A DNA stretch of 10,559 nt from Clostridiales bacterium (GTDB lineage Bacteria; Bacillota; Clostridia; Oscillospirales; QAMX01), in contig DUUG01000317.1 of the NCBI GenBank assembly GCA_012841675.1, positions 1 through 10,559 on the forward strand, in the 5' to 3' direction. Each line of letters opens with the position of its first letter. Within the stretch, counting starts at the first letter, position 1. A program made the position numbers and the translations under genes. A model generated the notes under the pieces. It did not search any database and was not told the origin of the DNA. It was given only the letters and a program-made list of their open reading frames with translations. Below are positions 1-5,976 of the stretch, piece after piece.

Positions 1-831
1 AAACAAGCCTATCTGATGGAAAATGTCGAGGTTTCGCCCAAGCTGATGCCTTATTTTGCGCCCTACGTCTGCCCGGAGGACTATGAGGGAAAATATATTA
101 TAACAGCGGATATTTCGTCCTATTCACAGCTGCCGGCCCAAGCGAAACATTTCGCAGATAGAATTGATTTTCTTATTGACCACCACCAAGACAATGACCT
201 GTCGGCAAAGACCCGGCTCATTGATACGGAGGCGGCGGCGACGGCAGAGCTTGTGTTCTCACTGATTTCCGCCATGGGTATTTCACTTGACAAGGAAATA
301 GCGACCCTTTTGTATATCGGCATTGCCACGGATACGGGTTGCTTTAAATATTCCAATACGCGGGCGGAATCCCACCGCCAAGCGGCAGCATGTATTGAGC
401 AGGGCATTGACCTTGCCGAAGTGAACAAAACCTTCTTCAGCACAAAGCGCCGTGCCCGTGTGGAAATGGAGCGTTTGGCCTACCAGAACCTGCGGTTTGA
501 TGGGGAGGGCCGCATTGCTTCCTTGGTTATCACGCAGGAAATGCGCGCCAAAACAGGGGTAACAGAGGATGATCTCGACGATTTTTCCTCTATTCCGCCT
601 CAGATCGAGGGCGTTTTAGTCGGTATTACCGGGTATGAGATGACCGACGGAAGCACTAAGATTTCCGTTCGAACGACGACGGATCTCTTAAATGCGGCGT
701 CTTTATGCGCCGTGTTTGGCGGAGGCGGTCACGCCCGAGCCGCAGGATGCACCATACACGAAGGCACGCCCTTTGAGGCCATAGACCGGATGGTGGCCGA
801 AGCTGGAAAAGTTCTGGAGGGTATCGTATGA
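1..831 (+). CDS. nrnA: DHH/DHHA1 phosphoesterase, NrnA-like (5' partial)
   Basis: This is the C-terminal ~276 residues of a bifunctional oligoribonuclease/pAp phosphatase, which degrades 2-5 nt RNAs and dephosphorylates 3'-phosphoadenosine 5'-phosphate in the cytoplasm. The frame is open from base 1 (KQAYL precedes the Met at 16), so the gene starts upstream. Roughly 40-45 codons with the first DxD metal motif should be missing, given a usual length near 320. Visible are the DHH motif (IDHHQDND, DHH codons 178-186), the DTG motif (331-339) in ATDTGCFKYSNT, and the DHHA1 glycine loop GGGGHARAAG (718-747). The stop overlaps the truB start (ATGA, 828-831), so the two are translationally coupled. 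The order nrnA-truB-ribF is the usual Firmicutes arrangement downstream of rbfA. GdpP-type c-di-AMP phosphodiesterase is unlikely, because spacing and length match the stand-alone NrnA type. Confidence 0.92.
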   Translation, partial: KQAYLMENVEVSPKLMPYFAPYVCPEDYEGKYIITADISSYSQLPAQAKHFADRIDFLIDHHQDNDLSAKTRLIDTEAAATAELVFSLISAMGISLDKEIATLLYIGIATDTGCFKYSNTRAESHRQAAACIEQGIDLAEVNKTFFSTKRRARVEMERLAYQNLRFDGEGRIASLVITQEMRAKTGVTEDDLDDFSSIPPQIEGVLVGITGYEMTDGSTKISVRTTTDLLNAASLCAVFGGGGHARAAGCTIHEGTPFEAIDRMVAEAGKVLEGIV

Positions 832-1736
832 TGATGGGCAGGCCTGCCAGCGGCTTGATTCTGCTGGACAAGCCCGAAGGAATATCATCCCATACAGCCG
901 TCGGAAAAATCCGGCGGCTGCTCCAAATGAAGACAGTGGGGCATACGGGAACCTTAGATCCCATGGCCACGGGGCTTTTGCCCATCTGTTTTGGCAGAGC
1001 GACCCGTGCTGTGGAGTTTATGATCGACCATGACAAGAGGTATTTGGCCGGTTTACGCCTTGGAATCGAAACGGACACAGGGGATACCACCGGACAGGTG
1101 TTATCCAGATCAGAGAGAACCGCAACCGCGGAGGAAATTGCCGCGGTTCTTTCGCATTTTCAAGGTACCCAGCAGCAAATTCCGCCCATGTACTCAGCTA
1201 TCAAGCAGGAGGGGCAGAAGCTATACGAGCTGGCCCGAAAAGGGGTCACGGTGGAACGGACCCCGCGGGAAATCACCATCTACCACATAGAGCTGGTCTC
1301 CGCCGACGAGGAAAATCAGAACTTCCTTATTGACGTTTCCTGCTCTAAAGGCACGTATATCCGTGTTTTATGCGAGGATATAGGGCGCAAACTAGGCACA
1401 AAGGGTGTCATGTCCTCTTTGCGAAGGACACAGGCAGGGCGGTTTTCCATTGCAAATGCCTATACTCTGGAAGCCATGGAGGAAATGGCGGCGGCAGGGG
1501 ATTACTCCTTTGCCCTTCCCACGGACGCTATTTTTTCTGACCTGCCCGATGCCTATGTAAAAAAAGCAGGCGAGACAAGAATTCGAAACGGTTTGTCACC
1601 GCGCAAGTATGAGATAGAAAAAACAGCCCCTGGGCCTTGCCGTGTGTATGGGCCGGGCGGCTTTCTCGCCTTGGGAGAAGGCTTGGCAGAGGGCGGAATT
1701 CGGATAGTAAAGAGCTTTTTTGAGGTACCCAAATGA
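828..1736 (+). CDS. truB: tRNA pseudouridine(55) synthase TruB
   Basis: Converts U55 of the T-loop of tRNAs to pseudouridine. The 302-residue length is normal for bacterial TruB. The N-terminus has GLILLDKPEGISSH (residues 9-22), followed by the catalytic motif GHTGTLDPMATG with nucleophile Asp44. Further family motifs are DKRYLAGLRLGIETDTGDTTG (about 69-89, given here as the characteristic LGxxTDTxDxxG stretch), MYSAIKQEGQKLYELARKG (121-139, with Tyr122 and Lys126) and KGTYIRVLCEDIG (174-186). A C-terminal PUA-like segment follows. The start at 828 is chosen because GGAGG at 816-820 lies 7 bases upstream. Two more ATG codons follow directly (831, 834), so translation could also begin there. 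Its stop overlaps the ribF start by ATGA. No key residue is missing. Confidence 0.97.
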   Translation: MMMGRPASGLILLDKPEGISSHTAVGKIRRLLQMKTVGHTGTLDPMATGLLPICFGRATRAVEFMIDHDKRYLAGLRLGIETDTGDTTGQVLSRSERTATAEEIAAVLSHFQGTQQQIPPMYSAIKQEGQKLYELARKGVTVERTPREITIYHIELVSADEENQNFLIDVSCSKGTYIRVLCEDIGRKLGTKGVMSSLRRTQAGRFSIANAYTLEAMEEMAAAGDYSFALPTDAIFSDLPDAYVKKAGETRIRNGLSPRKYEIEKTAPGPCRVYGPGGFLALGEGLAEGGIRIVKSFFEVPK

Positions 1737-2611
1737 AGTATGTGCTGGCTATGGGCCTGTTTGACGGCGTGCACCGCGGGCATCAGGCCATTCTTGCGGA
1801 AACGAAATCTTTTGCAAAGGAAAAAGGCGCAGTTCCCGCTGTGCTTACCTTTGATACGCTTCCCAAGGCAAGTATTGCGGCCGGACCGGGAAGAATCACC
1901 GATTTTGAAACACAAAAATATCTTTTTACGCTTTACGGCATAGATTCCGTTTTTCTGCTTTCTTTCACCGACGAAATACGGAATTTGACACCGGAAGAGT
2001 TTGTTTCCTATCTCCAAAATCAGTTGGGCGCTGTTGGTGTCGTGGTGGGAAGCGATTTCCGATTCGGAAAAAACCGCGCCGGTGACGCTTGTTTTCTGCA
2101 AAGCCGCATAGAGAGCCGCATTGTTGCGCCGGTGGTTTCCCATGACGGAGCGGCGGTCAGCTCCACAGCCATCCGCGCGCTTCTTTCCAAGGGCGAAATG
2201 GAGGCGGCGGAAAAGCTCCTTGGCCATTCCTATGTCCGGGTTGCCAAAGTCCAAAAAGGGGCGGCCCGCGGACGGGGACTTGGGTTTGCAACCGTAAACC
2301 TGCCCCACGAGGATTCGCTTTTAAAGCTTCCGCCGGGGGTGTATGCTGCGTATTTGACGCTGGAGGATGGGGTTGCCCGCCCTGGGGTTACCAACTTTGG
2401 CTATTCGCCCACCTTTGGAAACGGCACGGAATACCGTTCGGAAACCCATGTGTTTGATTTTTCGCAGGAAGTCTACGGCCAGACAGCCAAGCTGGAGGTT
2501 GTTTCCTTTTTGCGGCCGGAATTGAAATTTTCCGCCGCAGAGGAGCTTATCGCACAAATGGAAATAGACGCAGAAAGGGCGCGGGCACGACTTGCCGAGC
2601 GCCTGCGGTAA
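1733..2611 (+). CDS. ribF: Bifunctional riboflavin kinase/FAD synthetase RibF
   Basis: Phosphorylates riboflavin to FMN and adenylylates FMN to FAD. Length is 292 residues, slightly short because the N-terminus begins only a few residues before the first motif. The nucleotidyltransferase domain shows FDGVHRGHQ with the HxGH motif at residues 14-17, VGSDFRFGKNRAGD at 105-118 and SSTAIR at 143-148. The flavokinase domain shows GRGLGFATVNLP (180-191), NFGYSPTFG (221-229), the catalytic-Glu region ETHVFDF (237-243) and LRPELKF (260-266). The usual PTAN motif reads ATVN here, keeping Thr and Asn, which contact Mg-ATP in known RibF proteins. It overlaps truB by 4 bases. The only upstream ribosome-binding-like sequence is a weak GAGG at 1722-1725, which suggests dependence on coupling. 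No FMN riboswitch is present, as expected inside an operon. Confidence 0.96.
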   Translation: MKYVLAMGLFDGVHRGHQAILAETKSFAKEKGAVPAVLTFDTLPKASIAAGPGRITDFETQKYLFTLYGIDSVFLLSFTDEIRNLTPEEFVSYLQNQLGAVGVVVGSDFRFGKNRAGDACFLQSRIESRIVAPVVSHDGAAVSSTAIRALLSKGEMEAAEKLLGHSYVRVAKVQKGAARGRGLGFATVNLPHEDSLLKLPPGVYAAYLTLEDGVARPGVTNFGYSPTFGNGTEYRSETHVFDFSQEVYGQTAKLEVVSFLRPELKFSAAEELIAQMEIDAERARARLAERLR

Positions 2612-2631
2612 TATAAAGAGGGGAAGCAGGC

Positions 2632-3972
2632 ATGAAAAAGCAATTGGCCATTTTGGCCTGTAAAGCGGCATCGCTTGTGGGCCGATGGCTTGGAAAAGGA
2701 AGCTCCATGCCGGGCAAAGTAGCGCTTAAAATCTGCCCGGATATACTCGCTAGACTCTCCCTGCCGGAGAACGTAGTGGCCGTTACCGGCTCTAACGGCA
2801 AAACCACCACAGTCGAGCTTTTGGTGGCAGCCCTTGAAAAAAACGGCAAAACCGTCTGCTGGAACAAAGAAGGGGCCAACCAGATCGAAGGGGTGGCAAC
2901 TATGCTGCTCCGGTATGCCGATTTGCGAGGCCGCGTTCGCTGTGATATGGTGGTCATGGAATCGGACGAGCAGTATGCAAGGCATACGTTTGCCTTTTTG
3001 AAGCCTTCCTTATTTGCCGTTTTAAATTTGTATCGAGATCAGATGACGAGAAACGGCCACCCGGAATATATTTATGACCGCATAGCAGAGGCCATTTCGC
3101 CGGAAATGGATTTGTTTTTGAACGCCGACGACCCGTTGACGGCATGCCTTTCTTCCCTTGGGCGGAATACCACTTGGTTTGGTGTGGCCGAGGGCGTTTT
3201 GGAGGAAGAAAAAGGCGTCTATGACGATGGAAAATACTGTCCCTGCTGCGGCGGGGAAATGGAATATGCCTATCGGCAGTTTGCCACTTTTGGTAATTTC
3301 GCCTGCCAACACTGTGATTATGAACGGGACAAGCCCGATTTTGAGGCCGTTTCCTATGACGAAGAAAGCGGAAACTTTACCGTTTCCGGCCGGGCGGAAG
3401 CAACCTTGCACACAGGATTGAAAACGCCCTATTCCCTTTACAATATGCTGGCCGCCTTTTCCCTGGCGGTCATGCTGGGTGTGGATCCTCATGGCGCGGC
3501 GCAGGCGCTTTCCTCCCACCGCTTAAAAAGCGGACGGGCTCAGCGCTGGAACGTGGGCGGCAAGGATATAATGCTGCTTACTTCGAAGCATGAAAACTCC
3601 GTGTCGTATGACCGCTCGTTAAGCCTTGCTGCCAAGCGCGGCGGCAAAGTGCTTGTCATGGTAGATGCCATCAGCCGCAAGTATTTTACCGGCGAAACCT
3701 CTTGGCTTTGGGACATTAATTTTAACAAGCTCAATGTGCCGGAGGTGGAACACATTGTGCTGGCCGGGCAATACGCCTGTGATTTGGCGGAGCGGTTTTC
3801 CTTTACAGATATTCCGCAGGAGAAAATTTCTTTAATGCGCGATCTGGACCGTTTGCCTGAGCTATTTGATGACAGGGCAGACCAGCCCCTAACAGTAGTT
3901 ACCTGCTTTTCCGACCGAGACAAATTCATCCGCCGTTTGCCTGCGGAAGCGCAAAGGGAGGAAATTGCATGA
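2632..3972 (+). CDS. murT: MurT-like Mur ligase (lipid II isoglutaminyl synthase subunit), divergent
   Basis: The fold matches MurT, the ATP-dependent Mur ligase subunit that, with GatD, amidates D-Glu of the lipid II stem peptide. In order: P-loop GSNGKTTT (residues 53-60), GANQIEGVAT (81-90), ESDEQ (110-114), LNLYRDQMTR (131-140), LNADDP (163-168), a four-Cys zinc ribbon (CPCCG 203-207, CQHC 225-228), the LYN motif near 269-271 and a C-terminal DUF1727 domain. Length 446 fits the family (about 435-450). In two places it departs from the family as I recall it. The usual LAKNPAG stretch reads LLTSKHENSVS (315-325). The DGRDxSW stretch, which supplies an Asp to the partner's active site, reads TGETSW (353-358), so Asp becomes Glu355. 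A clear ribosome binding site (AGAGGGG, 2617-2623) lies 8 bases before the ATG, and its stop overlaps gatD. The family call is firm; actual lipid II amidation is less certain. Confidence 0.88.
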   Translation: MKKQLAILACKAASLVGRWLGKGSSMPGKVALKICPDILARLSLPENVVAVTGSNGKTTTVELLVAALEKNGKTVCWNKEGANQIEGVATMLLRYADLRGRVRCDMVVMESDEQYARHTFAFLKPSLFAVLNLYRDQMTRNGHPEYIYDRIAEAISPEMDLFLNADDPLTACLSSLGRNTTWFGVAEGVLEEEKGVYDDGKYCPCCGGEMEYAYRQFATFGNFACQHCDYERDKPDFEAVSYDEESGNFTVSGRAEATLHTGLKTPYSLYNMLAAFSLAVMLGVDPHGAAQALSSHRLKSGRAQRWNVGGKDIMLLTSKHENSVSYDRSLSLAAKRGGKVLVMVDAISRKYFTGETSWLWDINFNKLNVPEVEHIVLAGQYACDLAERFSFTDIPQEKISLMRDLDRLPELFDDRADQPLTVVTCFSDRDKFIRRLPAEAQREEIA

Positions 3973-4715
3973 GCACCTTACGTTTAGTGCATCTGTTCCC
4001 TGATTTGCTCAATTTATATGGTGATTATGCCAATCTGCTAGTTTTACAGCGAGAATTAACCGCCATGGGGGCAGAAGTGGAAATTGTTCCCTTTACAGGG
4101 GAGGAAGACTTTGATTTTTCCGAAACTTCGCTTGTCTACGCAGGACCCGGCACAGAGCGGCGGATTGGTTACGCTTTGGAACGGTTAGAGCCTTTTCGGG
4201 AAAAGCTGTCTTCCGCGCGGGAAGAGGGGGTTTTCTTTCTCTTTTGCGGAAGCGGTGCCGAACTGCCGGCCCAAAAGATCATCCTGCCAAACGGAGAATC
4301 CATACAGGGCCTTGGCCTTGCCCCCTATAACATCCGCCGAACGGAAAAACGGCAAACAGGCGACTGTCTCATGGTAAGCGGCCTGTCGGAAAAACTTGTG
4401 GTGGGATTTTTAAATAAATCCGGCTCCATGGAAGGTGTTCCTCAACCGTTTTTCAGAATGCGCCTGGGCGAAGGCGGAATTATAGATGAAAAAGGGCAGC
4501 CAACCAAAACCGAGGGCTATGCGGATCAGTCGTTCTTAGCTACCTACTGTATCGGTCCGCTGCTTTCAAAGAACCCTTGGCTTAGGAAGCTAGTGGCAAG
4601 TAAATTGTTTGACAGGGCTTTCCCGGGGAAAACCCCCTTGGTGGTTCCCCAGGATGTGTCTGAAACGGCCTACCAAATCACGGCAGACTCTCTTTCTAGG
4701 CGTTTAGGCACATAG
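3969..4715 (+). CDS. gatD: GatD-like class I glutamine amidotransferase, probably lacking the catalytic His
   Basis: Partner of MurT. In characterised pairs GatD hydrolyses glutamine and channels ammonia to MurT. The 248-residue protein aligns by eye with GatD throughout: LVHLFPDLLNLYGDYAN at the N-terminus, VYAGPGTERR (56-65), the nucleophile region FLFCGSGAELP (90-100, Cys93), GLGLAPY (114-120), KRQTGD (127-132, Arg128 corresponding to the glutamine-binding Arg), VGFLNKSG (145-152) and ATYCIGPLLSKN (191-202). In GatD the last motif is YxHGPxLxKN with the catalytic His. Here that position is Ile195 (ATC, 4551-4553). The usual FENH is FLNK and CGGYQ is CGSGA, so the nucleophile Cys stands alone. 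A strong ribosome binding site (AAAGGGAGG, 3953-3961) and a 4-base overlap couple it to murT. It is followed by a terminator. The family is clear; glutaminase activity is doubtful. Confidence 0.85.
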   Translation: MSTLRLVHLFPDLLNLYGDYANLLVLQRELTAMGAEVEIVPFTGEEDFDFSETSLVYAGPGTERRIGYALERLEPFREKLSSAREEGVFFLFCGSGAELPAQKIILPNGESIQGLGLAPYNIRRTEKRQTGDCLMVSGLSEKLVVGFLNKSGSMEGVPQPFFRMRLGEGGIIDEKGQPTKTEGYADQSFLATYCIGPLLSKNPWLRKLVASKLFDRAFPGKTPLVVPQDVSETAYQITADSLSRRLGT

Positions 4716-4756
4716 CAGCGTCTGTCCCAACAAAAAGCGCGCTTAAACAGAGAATG

Positions 4757-4805
4757 AAAAAGTGCGCGGTAAACACCCCCATTGGGATAACCGCGCACTT
4801 TTTTT
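4757..4805 (+). terminator. Intrinsic terminator of the nrnA-gatD operon
   Basis: A perfect 14-bp stem AAAAAGTGCGCGGT (4757-4770) pairs with ACCGCGCACTTTTT (4790-4803) and continues into seven T residues (4799-4805). The 19-base loop can form an inner CCC-ATT-GGG hairpin (4778-4786). It lies 41 bases after the gatD stop, where the long operon is expected to end. Confidence 0.92.
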
Positions 4806-4820
4806 GTATTATTTTGTCGA

Positions 4821-4844
4821 AAAAAGTTGCAAAAGCAACGTTTT
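4821..4844 (+). repeat. Second hairpin after the terminator
   Basis: AAAAAGTTGC (4821-4830) and GCAACGTTTT (4835-4844) form a 10-bp stem with one mismatch and an AAAA loop. Only four T residues end it, so it would be a weak backup terminator at best. It could also act as a structured element or protein site upstream of the next promoter. Confidence 0.5.
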
Positions 4845-4891
4845 GATCTAATTGGATAGAATTTCCAGTAGTAAAATTTACCATTATTCTT

Positions 4892-4897
4892 TATAAT
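4892..4897 (+). promoter_or_regulatory. Probable -10 box for the PAS/WG/phosphoesterase operon
   Basis: A perfect TATAAT lies in an AT-rich stretch 46 bases before the ATG at 4944, after the terminator of the preceding operon. The hexamer 17 bases upstream (TAGTAA, 4869-4874) is a poor -35 box, so the promoter may be weak or activator-dependent. Confidence 0.5.
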
Positions 4898-4928
4898 GTA
4901 CATAAAATGGTGATCGCTTTCTTTAGTT

Positions 4929-4933
4929 GGGAG
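4929..4933 (+). promoter_or_regulatory. Ribosome binding site that decides the start at 4944
   Basis: GGGAG ends 10 bases before the ATG at 4944 but directly abuts the in-frame TTG at 4935. Spacing therefore favours the ATG and shortens the protein by three residues relative to the longest reading. Confidence 0.7.
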
Positions 4934-4943
4934 ATTGGATAAT

Positions 4944-5966
4944 ATGGATATACAAATGGAAGAACTGCTGCTTGGCTTAATCGATCATTCCTCCGACGGA
5001 GTCATTGCCATACGCGATGGAGTTGTGGTATATGCCAATGGGGCGGCAAACCGGCTGGCCGGGAAGGAACTAACGGGATATAAAACTTTTGAACTTTTCA
5101 GGTCGGCGGCTATACCTGAAATAAAACAATGTCATAAAGATACGCTGGTAGAGTGCTTTTTTTTCGACAAGCCCGTACAGATCCGCGTTCAGAAGAAAGA
5201 AGGGCTTCTGATTTTCATTATCCAGTTAGATGAACAGGAAGATCAGAGGGCATGCAGTGCGGGCTCGATTGCGGAAACGGGCAATGAAATTCGAAGCGCG
5301 CTGGCCGTGCTAATGACCGTATTGGAAACCACTCTGCAGGACAGCCCGTACTGGGCAATTGCTTACAAAAACTGCTGCCGCATATTGCGAAGTGTTTCAT
5401 CAAATCGGTTTTTATTAATCACTCCAGACGAATTTGAAAAAGAAATGGAAACAACCGACGTTGTGAACCGCCTAAAGAAAAACGGCGAGGAGCTGACCCA
5501 GCTTCTGCAGGATCTTTCCATATCTGTTTCATTTCATACAGAGCTGGACAGGCTGGATGCCATGTACCACCTGCAGGCAATCCGCCGCGTCTTTATCTCT
5601 TTAATCGGAGAGTCCATCCGCCGGATTGGAATCGGCGGCCAAATCCGGATTACGCTGGCTGTCACAGAAAACAAGCAGGACGTAATGATTTCTGTTTGGG
5701 ATAAGAAGGGCGAGACAAACCAGCTCATAACAGACATGGATAAATCGGCGGTGGACAAGTCTGTAATCAGTCGCATTATGCGGCTAAGCAAAGGCCTAAT
5801 TCTGCGGGAGACGCCCAAACCGGATGAGCATATTGCTACTATGATATTTCCTGTGCGCGGGGCGGAGATCGACTATATGAATATTCCCAGCTTAGAAATG
5901 AAAGCCATATCGCAAATTTTGGTGGAGCTGTCGGGGGTCTTACCCAGTACTTGCTATCAAAAGTAA
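4944..5966 (+). CDS. PAS domain protein with a degenerate histidine-kinase-like core
   Basis: A 340-residue cytoplasmic protein without signal peptide or membrane segment. Residues ~8-95 resemble a PAS sensor domain (SSDGVIAIRDGVVVYANGAANRLAG, 17-40, in the usual position of the PAS core). Residues ~105-160 resemble the two-helix dimerisation domain of sensor kinases: NEIRSALAVL (114-123) sits where HELRTPLxxI is expected, with Asn114 in place of the phosphorylated His. Residues ~205-305 resemble the ATPase domain. IRRVFISLIGESIRR (213-227) sits at the N-box, with Glu223 instead of Asn, and WDKKGE (252-257) replaces the DxGxG loop. Kinase activity is therefore unlikely; a ligand-binding scaffold or regulator that partners another protein is more plausible. 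No response-regulator gene is adjacent. Its TAA is part of the ribosome binding site of the next gene. Homology is inferred from motif layout only. Confidence 0.72.
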   Translation: MDIQMEELLLGLIDHSSDGVIAIRDGVVVYANGAANRLAGKELTGYKTFELFRSAAIPEIKQCHKDTLVECFFFDKPVQIRVQKKEGLLIFIIQLDEQEDQRACSAGSIAETGNEIRSALAVLMTVLETTLQDSPYWAIAYKNCCRILRSVSSNRFLLITPDEFEKEMETTDVVNRLKKNGEELTQLLQDLSISVSFHTELDRLDAMYHLQAIRRVFISLIGESIRRIGIGGQIRITLAVTENKQDVMISVWDKKGETNQLITDMDKSAVDKSVISRIMRLSKGLILRETPKPDEHIATMIFPVRGAEIDYMNIPSLEMKAISQILVELSGVLPSTCYQK

Positions 5967-5971
5967 GGAGG
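5964..5971 (+). promoter_or_regulatory. Shine-Dalgarno overlapping the upstream stop codon
   Basis: TAAGGAGG is a near-perfect anti-16S match 5 bases before the ATG at 5977. Its first three bases are the stop codon of the PAS protein, so the two genes are almost certainly co-translated from one mRNA. Confidence 0.85.
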
Positions 5972-5976
5972 CAACG

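Noticed and set aside
1553..2308. 251-codon open frame on the - strand
   Set aside because: It lies opposite the end of truB and most of ribF, both with full family motifs; composition is that of an antisense shadow, with no recognisable domain.
4935..4937. TTG as start of the PAS protein
   Set aside because: The GGGAG ribosome binding site directly abuts it with no spacer; ATG at 4944 has a normal 10-base spacing.
4716..4943. Small gene or riboswitch in the gap after gatD
   Set aside because: The gap is accounted for by the terminator, a second hairpin, a -10 box and a ribosome binding site; no known riboswitch core or open frame with a ribosome binding site was seen on the + strand.
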